Assembly: GCA_050014415.1 (NCBI GenBank)
Contig: JBEKDJ010000117.1
Coordinates: forward strand, 1 to 13,155
DNA from: JBEKDJ01 sp050014415
GTDB taxonomy: Bacteria > Desulfobacterota > BSN033 > UBA1163
Length of the DNA stretch: 13,155 nt
Direction of reading: 5' to 3'
Below, piece after piece: positions 1 to 6,868 of this stretch. Numbering within the stretch: the first letter of the stretch is position 1; each line of letters begins with the position of its first letter. The translations under genes were made by a program, and so were the position numbers. The notes below the pieces were generated by a model. The model searched no databases. It was not told the origin of the DNA and saw only the letters and a program-made list of their open reading frames with translations.

Positions 1-24
1 TCCTCGCAAAGGAAATGGGAGAGG

Positions 25-570
25 ATGGATAGAACGAAAGAACCCGAGCCAGCGAAACTCTTCATGAGCCTGATTGCATCGGAGGATGCCATCTTTTACC
101 GGAGTCTGGAGGATCTGCAAGCGGCTTTTGGAAAGATCGATTTTGCCAGCGATCGTTTTCCCTTTGACTTCACTGACTACTACACGGAGGAAATGGGAAG
201 TCCTCTCTTTAGACATTTTGTTACTTTTGAACGTCTGATCTCTATCCCCCTGCTGCCGGAAATCAAGCAGAAGACGAACTGCCTTGAAGAGAAGTATTCT
301 ACCGCTAACGGAAAACGACGAGTGAATATTGATCCTGGATACCTCTCTCTAGCCCATGCCATCCTTGCGACGACCAAAGGCTTTACCCATCGCCCGTATC
401 TAAGGGATGGGATTTATGCCGATTTAACATTGGTCTATCAAAACAAAACCTTTCGACCGTTGGAGTGGACCTATCCTGATTATCGTCAAGATCAGGTCAT
501 CTTTCTCTTTAATCGGTTTCGAAAGAAATATAGGGAAGATCTAAAAGGAAGGCAAGGAAATTCATGTTGA
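25..570 (+). CDS. DUF4416 family protein, function unknown
   Basis: The 181-residue product matches the DUF4416 family as I remember it. Family blocks are visible in order: an N-terminal KEPEPAKLF, FDFTDYYTEEMG (residues 47-58), NIDPGYL (101-107), the ATTKGFTHRPYL stretch (115-126) and WTYPDYR (148-154). There is no signal peptide or membrane segment, so it should be cytosolic. No biochemical role is established for the family. It is typical of Deltaproteobacteria and often sits directly before yicC, as here, where the last 7 bases overlap the next start. The ATG at 25 is chosen because the family N-terminus begins at this KEPEP region. A purine-rich stretch touches this ATG, with AAAGGA about 11 bases upstream. 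The frame stays open to the window edge, so a slightly earlier start is possible. The complete gene appears present. Confidence 0.88.
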   Translation: MDRTKEPEPAKLFMSLIASEDAIFYRSLEDLQAAFGKIDFASDRFPFDFTDYYTEEMGSPLFRHFVTFERLISIPLLPEIKQKTNCLEEKYSTANGKRRVNIDPGYLSLAHAILATTKGFTHRPYLRDGIYADLTLVYQNKTFRPLEWTYPDYRQDQVIFLFNRFRKKYREDLKGRQGNSC

Positions 571-1442
571 AATCGATGACAGGCTTTGGAAAAGCGGAAG
601 GGGAGACGAGTTTGGGAAGGGTGGTTGCGGAATCCCGCTGCGTCAACCACCGCTACTGCGATATCAGCATCAAGCTGCCTAAGCGCCTGATTCCCTTCGA
701 GACCCGTATGAAGGAGATGATCCGGTCAGAGGTCTCGAGAGGAAGGGTGGATGTTTCGCTGAGACTGGACATGACAGGAGAAGGAAGGCTTCAGCTTACT
801 GTGGACCTTCATCTCGCTGAGCAGTATTACAAAGCCCTTATGACATTGAAGGAGGAACTCCGACTGGAGGAGGAGATCACCTTGGGATTGTTGGCAGGAG
901 CAAAGGATCTGATTACGGTCAAGGAGGACGTGGAGGATGTGGAACCCTACTGGAAGGAGATCGTACCAATCTTGAAGCAGTCCTTGAAGGCCATGGACGA
1001 CATGAAACAGTGGGAAGGCGAATTGCTTGCGAAAGACCTTCAACAGCGAGTCGACCGAATTCATAGAGAACTGGTGAATATCAAACAACAATTCCCTTCC
1101 CGCCTCAATGCCTATTGGGACCGACTGCATGAACGGCTTCGCTCCTTCTTGGGTGACGCCGAAGTAGACTACGCTCGCTTTCAACAAGAGGTGGCCTTCT
1201 TGGCCGAGCGGACAGACATCACAGAGGAGATTGTGCGGGCCGAGAGTCATTTGACCCAGTTTAACGTTCTTTTGAAATCGGCGGAATCTGTCGGAAGGAA
1301 GATGGACTTCCTGCTCCAGGAAATCCATCGAGAGGTGAACACCATCAGCGCGAAGGCCAATGATGCCGAGATTTCTCAAGGAATTGTCGAGATCAAGAGC
1401 GAACTGGAGAAGATTCGAGAACAGGTTCAGAATATCGAATGA
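564..1442 (+). CDS. yicC: YicC family endoribonuclease/stress-induced protein
   Basis: The 292-residue product has full family length and both signature parts. The N-terminal YicC domain has MTGFGKA (5-11) and SRCVNHRY (24-31). The C-terminal DUF1732 domain (about 205-292) includes the AERTDITEE, SHL, GRKMDFLLQE and E-NTISAKA stretches. Work on E. coli YicC indicates an endoribonuclease that affects small RNA decay. That role here is by family only. The start overlaps the DUF4416 stop by 7 bases and has an AAGGA about 5 bases upstream, so translational coupling is likely. In Firmicutes a small remA/DUF370 gene lies between yicC and gmk, but here only 29 bases separate them and no such gene fits. 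Confidence 0.95.
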   Translation: MLKSMTGFGKAEGETSLGRVVAESRCVNHRYCDISIKLPKRLIPFETRMKEMIRSEVSRGRVDVSLRLDMTGEGRLQLTVDLHLAEQYYKALMTLKEELRLEEEITLGLLAGAKDLITVKEDVEDVEPYWKEIVPILKQSLKAMDDMKQWEGELLAKDLQQRVDRIHRELVNIKQQFPSRLNAYWDRLHERLRSFLGDAEVDYARFQQEVAFLAERTDITEEIVRAESHLTQFNVLLKSAESVGRKMDFLLQEIHREVNTISAKANDAEISQGIVEIKSELEKIREQVQNIE

Positions 1443-1471
1443 TGGACAAGAAGGCAAGGGCTGAACAGTAG

Positions 1472-2146
1472 ATGAGCAGAAAGGGAGAAGCACTGGTCTT
1501 TGTGATTTCGGCTCCCTCGGGCGCTGGCAAGACAACTCTGGTCAGGAGGGTGATGGAGCAACTGCCGAAACTTCACTTCTCCGTTTCGTATACGACACGG
1601 CCTCCCCGATCGAACGAGCGCGAGGGTGAAGACTATCACTTCGTCTCCCGGGCCATCTTTGAAGAAATGGTAAAGAAGGGTGATTTTTTGGAGTGGGCAG
1701 AGGTATTGGGAAACCGATATGGAACGGTCCGGGTTGATGTGAGGAACTTGGAATCCAAAGAATCTGACCTCATTTTAGACATCGACACTCAAGGTGCAAA
1801 GAAGGTGAAGGAGATGGTCGACCAGACGGTCTTGGTTTACGTCCTTCCCCCTTCTTTGAAAGTCCTCAGAGAACGACTCATGTCGAGAGGACTCGATTCG
1901 AACGAGATGATTGAATTCCGACTGGCCAATGCCATAAGGGATATTGAAGAGGCCCATTGGTACCACTATGTCATTGTCAATGAGAGGATCGAGGATGCCG
2001 TTGAGAAGCTGAAAGCGATTATCATTGCGGAACGGTGTCGAAAAGGCAAGAACTTCATTCTTGAAGAGAAGCAAAGAGTATGGGAGGAAGATCATGGCAA
2101 GAATTACGGTAGAAGATTGCCTGAAAAAGGTAGGGAGTCGATTTGA
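1472..2146 (+). CDS. gmk: Guanylate kinase, with C-terminal extension overlapping rpoZ
   Basis: Guanylate kinase phosphorylates GMP to GDP with ATP in the cytosol. The P-loop SAPSGAGKT (13-21), the GMP-binding block SYTTRPPRSNEREGEDYHF (39-57), the FLEWAEVLGNRYGT stretch (72-85), LDIDTQGA (102-109) and the lid region with SRGLDS (138-143) are all present. At 224 residues it is longer than the roughly 205-210 usual for the family. The extra residues after about 195 are charged and look unstructured, and residues 208-224 are encoded in DNA that also encodes the N-terminus of rpoZ in another frame. The ATG lies 29 bases after the yicC stop with an AAGGCAAGGG purine stretch about 12 bases upstream. 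Identification is very secure; only the tail is odd. Confidence 0.97.
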   Translation: MSRKGEALVFVISAPSGAGKTTLVRRVMEQLPKLHFSVSYTTRPPRSNEREGEDYHFVSRAIFEEMVKKGDFLEWAEVLGNRYGTVRVDVRNLESKESDLILDIDTQGAKKVKEMVDQTVLVYVLPPSLKVLRERLMSRGLDSNEMIEFRLANAIRDIEEAHWYHYVIVNERIEDAVEKLKAIIIAERCRKGKNFILEEKQRVWEEDHGKNYGRRLPEKGRESI

Positions 2147-2324
2147 ATTAGTGATCCTCGCGGCGAGGAGGGCAAAGATGATCATGAAAGGGGCAAAACC
2201 ACTCGTAGAAACCGACAATCGGCCCATCGTGACCGCCCTTCGAGAAGTTGCAGCAGGAAAGGTGAGGTTTATCGATCCTAAAGAAAAGGAAGGACTGACC
2301 GAACTCCCTCCCAGCAGCTCATAA
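2094..2324 (+). CDS. rpoZ: DNA-directed RNA polymerase omega subunit
   Basis: The 76-residue product beginning MARITVEDCL is a textbook omega subunit. It contains the conserved RFELVILAARRA core (residues 16-27) and TALREVAAGKV (48-58). Omega helps assemble and stabilise RNA polymerase by binding the beta-prime subunit. The ATG at 2094 is chosen over an upstream in-frame ATG at 2025 because it gives the family N-terminus and has a strong GGGAGG Shine-Dalgarno six bases upstream. That start is 53 bases inside the end of gmk, in a different frame. gmk-rpoZ adjacency is common, but a long overlap is not. Confidence 0.95.
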   Translation: MARITVEDCLKKVGSRFELVILAARRAKMIMKGAKPLVETDNRPIVTALREVAAGKVRFIDPKEKEGLTELPPSSS

Positions 2325-2383
2325 AGAATAGGTTTGGCGTATCAATCTGGCGATTTGAAGAAATGGTCTCAAATTCTTCCAGG

Positions 2384-2416
2384 CCTCCCCTTTCCAAGGA
2401 GAGGAGAATTCTTTTC
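2384..2416 (+). terminator. Possible weak rho-independent terminator after rpoZ
   Basis: CCTCCCCTT (2384-2392) and AAGGAGAGG (2396-2404) form a nine-base stem with one mismatch and a three-base loop. A short TTTT follows at 2412-2415 after an AGAATTCT palindrome. It sits 60 bases after the rpoZ stop, where the housekeeping operon could end. The T-run is displaced from the stem, so termination is only a suggestion. The sequence also resembles short palindromic repeats dispersed in intergenic regions, which this single window cannot test. I see nothing else in 2325-2546 beyond the Shine-Dalgarno of the next gene. Confidence 0.28.
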
Positions 2417-2546
2417 CCTCTATAGAACGAAGAGACAGGCATTTATTCCCCTTCAAAGAAGGTCCGAGTCGACTTGTAGCAACGGATGAAGGGGGATTGC
2501 GTAGTGCTGCAGAGAGTTGAGGGTCACCTTTCAGGAAGACAAAAAA

Positions 2547-3950
2547 GTGGAAGAAATCCAAGGAATCGGATTGATCGCAGACCCCATTTACCACTATATC
2601 ATAATGACAGACCGTGTGGAAGGGGAGGAAACGGAAAGAAACGTAATCGACACCCCCTGGGTTCAGCGTCTTCGACGCATCTTCCAGCTCCAGAGCGCTC
2701 GATGGGTATTTCCCACCGCAGAGCATACTCGCTTTCAACACTCCCTTGGGGCAATGCATGTCGCAGGAATTTTCTCTGAAAGGCTTTATCCTTCCCTATA
2801 TCGAATCGAGAAAGGTGAACTTCCTTCCTCTTCCTATGTCGAAGAACTCCTCCGACTTGCTGGTTTGTTGCATGACATCGGTCACGGTCCTTTCTGTCAT
2901 TTCTTTGATGAGCAATATCTTGCCCGATTTAAGACGAACCATGAGGAGATCGGTCAGCACATCATTCGTGAAAGAGTATCTCCCATCCTGAAGAGAATCC
3001 ACAGAAGTCCCCACGGTCCATTTAGAAAAGGGGAAACCCTTGAATCAGAACAGGTTGCCTTTCTTATCAAGAGGCCTGTGAAGAGAGAAGAGCGGAGGCA
3101 TCCGAGATGGCTGAATTTACTCCAACAGCTCTTCCGAGGAATTTTTACTGTGGATAATATCGATTATGTGTTGCGGGATGCCTATATGACCGGTGTCTCC
3201 ATCGGTCCAATGGATTGGAGACGGATTCTTCACTACACCTCTTACCAGAAGGAGGGATTGATTCTAGACAAGAGAGGTCTGGATGCGTTGGCTATGTTTC
3301 TCAATGCCCGTCTCTACCTCTATTCGAATGTCTATTATCACCGCACCACCCGTTCCATCGATCTACAACTTCAAGAGATATTTAAGGAGACGATGGAGAT
3401 TCTATGTCCTTTTCATCCATTGGAGGAGATTGACCGTTACCTGTCGTTGACAGACTGGTATGTGATGGAAAAGGTGCTAGAGTGGGAGAAATCCCGATTG
3501 CCGAAGGAAAGGCGACTGGGGAAGAAATGGTCAGAAGTTCTTTCAAGGAAGTTGAAATGGAGCAGCGTTTTTGAGGAGAAACTGGCCCTTCGAGAGGTAG
3601 AATTCGGGAGGCCATCTTTCTTGGCACCGAGGGAAGTGGAGCGAAGGATGGCGACCTTTTTGCCCAAGGCCGTGAGGAAGATCGAATTCCACATCGATAT
3701 GGCCCATCATGATCCCAGGCCTCTCAACCCTTGGCATGAATCAGAAGGAGCGAGCCTTCTCATCTTCGACCCTGGATCAAAGCGAATCTCGAAGAAACCC
3801 CTTAAGCAGTTATTTCAATACATTCCGGCAAAGGTTGCCATCTGTCGGGTCTACGCCTCAAACCATCGGTATGATCGTGAACTGAGCCGAGCCGCTAGGA
3901 ACGCCCTTGCCTCAGAAGAATTCCTGGAGGCCTTTGAAACTAATGTATGA
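2547..3950 (+). CDS. HD-domain phosphohydrolase, SAMHD1/COG1078 type
   Basis: This is a metal-dependent phosphohydrolase whose relatives include dNTP triphosphohydrolases. With the start used here (467 residues), the metal ligands are visible: H65 in HTRFQHSLG, the H109-D110 pair in HDIGHGPFCH, and D203 in TVDNIDYVLRD, matching H167, H206/D207 and D311 of SAMHD1. The N-terminal DPIYHYI and the TPWVQRLRRIFQLQ block are also typical. It is probably cytosolic, and its substrate cannot be read from the sequence. The start is set at the GTG at 2547, which has AGGAAG eight bases upstream. A TTG at 2517 would add ten residues but has no properly spaced Shine-Dalgarno. It lies about 220 bases after rpoZ and may have its own promoter. 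Confidence 0.9.
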   Translation: MEEIQGIGLIADPIYHYIIMTDRVEGEETERNVIDTPWVQRLRRIFQLQSARWVFPTAEHTRFQHSLGAMHVAGIFSERLYPSLYRIEKGELPSSSYVEELLRLAGLLHDIGHGPFCHFFDEQYLARFKTNHEEIGQHIIRERVSPILKRIHRSPHGPFRKGETLESEQVAFLIKRPVKREERRHPRWLNLLQQLFRGIFTVDNIDYVLRDAYMTGVSIGPMDWRRILHYTSYQKEGLILDKRGLDALAMFLNARLYLYSNVYYHRTTRSIDLQLQEIFKETMEILCPFHPLEEIDRYLSLTDWYVMEKVLEWEKSRLPKERRLGKKWSEVLSRKLKWSSVFEEKLALREVEFGRPSFLAPREVERRMATFLPKAVRKIEFHIDMAHHDPRPLNPWHESEGASLLIFDPGSKRISKKPLKQLFQYIPAKVAICRVYASNHRYDRELSRAARNALASEEFLEAFETNV

Positions 3951-4681
3951 CCAGGGTTGCATGAAGCCCCACGACCAAACCTGATGTTCCTGGCTAACGC
4001 CTATGTGGGGCGACATCCCAGCCGCACGATAGAGCATTTATCCACGGCCAAGGCCGGGCCTGCACGCTGAAGTGCCAAGCCACGCAGGGTAATCTTCTGC
4101 TTTCGAGATGAACAGGAGGGGGCTCCTCATAGTGAGGTTTTGGAAGGGCACTTACCTGCCGACTGAGTGCAACGTTAAGGTCTGATTCTCCAAAGAGGAT
4201 CCTCACTCTTCTTGCCACCCTTCCCACAAACAAACGGAAAGATTGAGAACAGGTGAAATAGGGTTGCTCAGGATTCAAAGGAAAGAGGAGGAAGTGCCCA
4301 CTCTGGGTTATCGTCCATTGAGTGGCGGTGAACTCCTTCTTCCCCTTTTGAAGATAAGGCCCCGTAGCCACAGAGCCATCCAGAGGGATGCTCTCTCGCC
4401 ATCGAGCCGCTGTTCATAGAAAAAATCTTGGTCAAATTCAATCGGGCCTACAACCCCTCCTGCCAGCATGATAAAGAATGCCCCGGTGCCCCTTTGCACC
4501 AAAGGAAAACAAGTTGTAGATCGCAATGAAGGCAGGGGAAGAGCATTTCCGGTGATTCATCGCCCTCAGGGCGGCCTTGTTTTGAGGGTGAGGCCGTGTT
4601 ATTCTTGAACAAATCGTGCGTTTCGGTTTTTGAAAGCCCAACTTCGACAAACGATTGATTCTGACAGAAAGGATCTAAGGC
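3951..4681. other. Gene-poor interval, possibly a decayed locus
   Basis: No convincing gene lies in these 731 bases. Plus-strand frames are broken by many stops. Several short minus-strand frames exist (for example 4371 to 3994), but they show no family motif, lack ribosome binding sites and are Trp/Pro/Arg-rich in a way typical of non-coding DNA. Visible structure: a seven-base inverted repeat GCCCCAC (3966-3972) / GTGGGGC (4005-4011), a GGTGC/GCACC hairpin (4485-4500), a perfect CGCCCT-C-AGGGCG palindrome (4561-4573) and CGGCCT/AGGCCG (4572-4596). A weak promoter-like pair, TTGTTT (4577-4582) and TATTCT (4600-4605) with 17 bases between, could serve the downstream operon. The interval could be a decayed gene or mobile element remnant, but I cannot name one. 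Confidence 0.4.
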
Positions 4682-6016
4682 GTGAGAAAGAATGGGCACC
4701 AGAAACAGGTGATGGAGATTTATCAATTTATCAGCGAAAACCTCTACTTCAACCGCCCGGATATAGAGATCAAAGGGGAACGGTACAATTCCACAATTCT
4801 TTTTAGCCTCCTAGCTGGTCTGAATAGGGGAAAGGTATTGATCATTGGCGAACCTGGGTTGGGGAAGACGACTTCGGCAGAATACGTCTGTTCATTGATT
4901 TATCAATTTCCACTTGGAGTGATCTGGAGCAGTGAGGTTTCAGGACACCCGGAACAGACAGAAGAGAAAATAGTCGGCAGGCCGGATTTGGGGAAATTGA
5001 ATCGTGGAATCGAGGATGTCGTGTGGACCATTTTCTCGCAAATCCCCGTGAAAATTGTCGATGAGATCAACCGCCTGCCGGAAACGAAGCAGAGCATGAT
5101 CCTAGACGGAGTCGATCGAGGAAACTGGGAATACCTTAACGAGATGATTATCAATGACGAATACTGCCTCTTCGCCACTGCCAACTATCAGGATGGAGGA
5201 ACCAATACGATCATCGCCCCCCTCGTGGATCGGTTTGACATGATGGTGGAATCGAGATATCCAGGACCTAATCTCTCTTTTCTCATCGGAAGGGGCAAAC
5301 GGAAGGATCATGTTCTAAGACATCCCAAATATGAGAAAGATCTCCTTCGCGTCTTTAAATCGAAGACAGCGTATGAGAAGAAATTCCCAAAAATGGAGGA
5401 GGTCTGTAATGCTTTCGGTGAATATGTTTATGGACTGCTGGGAGTGCGGCCACTCCAAAGGCAAGACCGTGACGAGATTCGTGCTGAAATGGAAAACTTG
5501 GAGTTGGATCTGGATGCCAGTGCATTTGCTCGAATGCTTCTCGCTGAGTTTTCTTTCTGTGAGCGATACGGGCAGAAACGGGTAGTAGAAAATTGCGAGG
5601 AGGGATGTCACTACACAGGATATCTCTGCCATGACATCAAGAACTGCGCTTCAAATCGGCTGCCGACCTCCATCAAGCAATATGCCCAAGGATTGGCTTG
5701 GCTGTTGGAAGATTCTGAAATTGACATCGAACATGTTAAATCGGTCGTCCCCTATACATTGGCTCACCGAATCCAATGGAAAGAGGGGATTCTCTCACGG
5801 AAGGAAAGAGTGAAGCGAGATGATCCGTTCCCTATCTTCCTAGCAAAGGAAGCAGTGAAAGCCGTCTCTCAGAGATACCGAGAACAGGATGAGCATTTGA
5901 AAGATGCTTTAGCGGTTGGGTCGAAGATCTTTCAGGGGGAGTCTTTAGAGCCTGTGGAGGGAGATCATCCGCTTTATGTGGAGATCAAGAAAGATATCGA
6001 CACCCGGCAAACCTAA
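4682..6016 (+). CDS. MoxR-type AAA+ ATPase with cysteine-rich insert
   Basis: The 444-residue product carries a single AAA+ module: Walker A GEPGLGKT (56-63), Walker B VKIVDEIN (123-130), a sensor-1-like ATANYQ (165-170) and the PLVDRFD block (180-186) usual in MoxR ATPases. MoxR proteins work with VWA proteins as chaperones that insert metals or remodel complexes (NorQ/NorD and CoxD/CoxE are examples). Within the C-terminal half, residues 293-322 contain five cysteines (293, 305, 309, 316, 322) plus H310 and H317, suggesting a zinc or FeS site not usual for MoxR. The GTG start has GAAAGGA eight bases upstream; an ATG ten codons later lacks a good site. It leads a unit with the GXGXG and VWA genes, with gaps of 35 and 7 bases. 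Confidence 0.9.
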   Translation: MRKNGHQKQVMEIYQFISENLYFNRPDIEIKGERYNSTILFSLLAGLNRGKVLIIGEPGLGKTTSAEYVCSLIYQFPLGVIWSSEVSGHPEQTEEKIVGRPDLGKLNRGIEDVVWTIFSQIPVKIVDEINRLPETKQSMILDGVDRGNWEYLNEMIINDEYCLFATANYQDGGTNTIIAPLVDRFDMMVESRYPGPNLSFLIGRGKRKDHVLRHPKYEKDLLRVFKSKTAYEKKFPKMEEVCNAFGEYVYGLLGVRPLQRQDRDEIRAEMENLELDLDASAFARMLLAEFSFCERYGQKRVVENCEEGCHYTGYLCHDIKNCASNRLPTSIKQYAQGLAWLLEDSEIDIEHVKSVVPYTLAHRIQWKEGILSRKERVKRDDPFPIFLAKEAVKAVSQRYREQDEHLKDALAVGSKIFQGESLEPVEGDHPLYVEIKKDIDTRQT

Positions 6017-6051
6017 AGCCGCTGATAGAATTCAGGCATTCGATCTTCTTC

Positions 6052-6861
6052 GTGGTGGCGGGACTTAACCCCTTGGCTGCTCGTTTGAACTCAAAGATGA
6101 AGACATCTATTCCAGGGAAGAAGGCCCTGACAGGTCCACCAGATAGAGGGAAGTTGCTAATCAAGAATCCCTTTGAGGAGTTTGGGACGTTCAGCTATCA
6201 AAAGGCAGAGATCCCCCTGGATCAGATCGTTCAGTCCAGCGAAGAGGTGATGGGCCGAATTCGCAGGGGATACGAAAAACTCTTAGAAGAGGAGGCAAAG
6301 GAACTTGTCTGGATGGTCCAGTATAATACGATCATTAAGGCTTATGAAGTGGCAGAAAAGTATGTTAAGGAAATCGATTATTCGGCAGAGGATATCGAGG
6401 ATTTCTGCTTTGCATTAGAGAACACTCGAAAGATCCCCTATCTGATTCCAGGGCCAGCTGGAGTCTACCTTTCTGCATTGTGCAACTACGCAAAGGAAGA
6501 GAAGATCGTTTTGAAGCTTTCTGAGCTCAAAACGGAGATTAATCTCGTTGGATTTCGGCTTCCAAAAGGAAAGCACTTACTGATTGAAGGAGATACGGGT
6601 GACTTTACCGGTATCGGTCTCGAAGGGGGAGAACTGGCTGTTGAGGGAAATGCAAAGAACTGGACTGGAGCAGGGATGAGGGGCGGTAAGATCTTGGTCA
6701 GGAAGAACATTGGTCTTCATACTGGCGAATGGATGATGGGGGGAGAGATTTACGTTGGGGGCAGGGTGAGAGGGCTGGGCAACATTGTTGAAGGGAAGGT
6801 CTTCGAGAGGGATAAGCTCGTTTACCCCGGAAAGGTTCGCTACCCCAACCTCTACTATTGA
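6052..6861 (+). CDS. GXGXG beta-helix protein (GltB/FwdC-like domain)
   Basis: The C-terminal part (about 170-260 of 269) is a run of roughly 19-residue repeats: GDTGDFTGIGLEGGELAVEG, then NAKNWTGAGMRGGKILVRK, then NIGLHTGEWMMGGEIYVGG. This is the right-handed beta-helix GXGXG signature of the glutamate synthase alpha C-terminal domain and of formylmethanofuran dehydrogenase subunit C. The N-terminal part (35-165) is mostly helical and charged, and I do not recognise it. No catalytic domain of either enzyme family is present, so the fold probably serves as a scaffold or binding surface. Its position between a MoxR ATPase and a VWA protein suggests it is their client or adaptor. The start is uncertain: the GTG at 6052 lacks a clear Shine-Dalgarno, an ATG at 6097 is the main alternative, and recognisable sequence begins near residue 34. 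Confidence 0.8.
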   Translation: MVAGLNPLAARLNSKMKTSIPGKKALTGPPDRGKLLIKNPFEEFGTFSYQKAEIPLDQIVQSSEEVMGRIRRGYEKLLEEEAKELVWMVQYNTIIKAYEVAEKYVKEIDYSAEDIEDFCFALENTRKIPYLIPGPAGVYLSALCNYAKEEKIVLKLSELKTEINLVGFRLPKGKHLLIEGDTGDFTGIGLEGGELAVEGNAKNWTGAGMRGGKILVRKNIGLHTGEWMMGGEIYVGGRVRGLGNIVEGKVFERDKLVYPGKVRYPNLYY

Positions 6862-6868
6862 GAGTCGA

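Noticed and set aside
726..1535. 269-codon minus-strand frame opposite yicC
   Set aside because: It is the antisense shadow of a secure yicC gene, with low-information composition.
3994..4371. 125-codon minus-strand frame in the gene-poor interval
   Set aside because: It has no ribosome binding site or family motif, and its composition suggests chance. Frames in other phases next to it do not join into a recognisable decayed gene.
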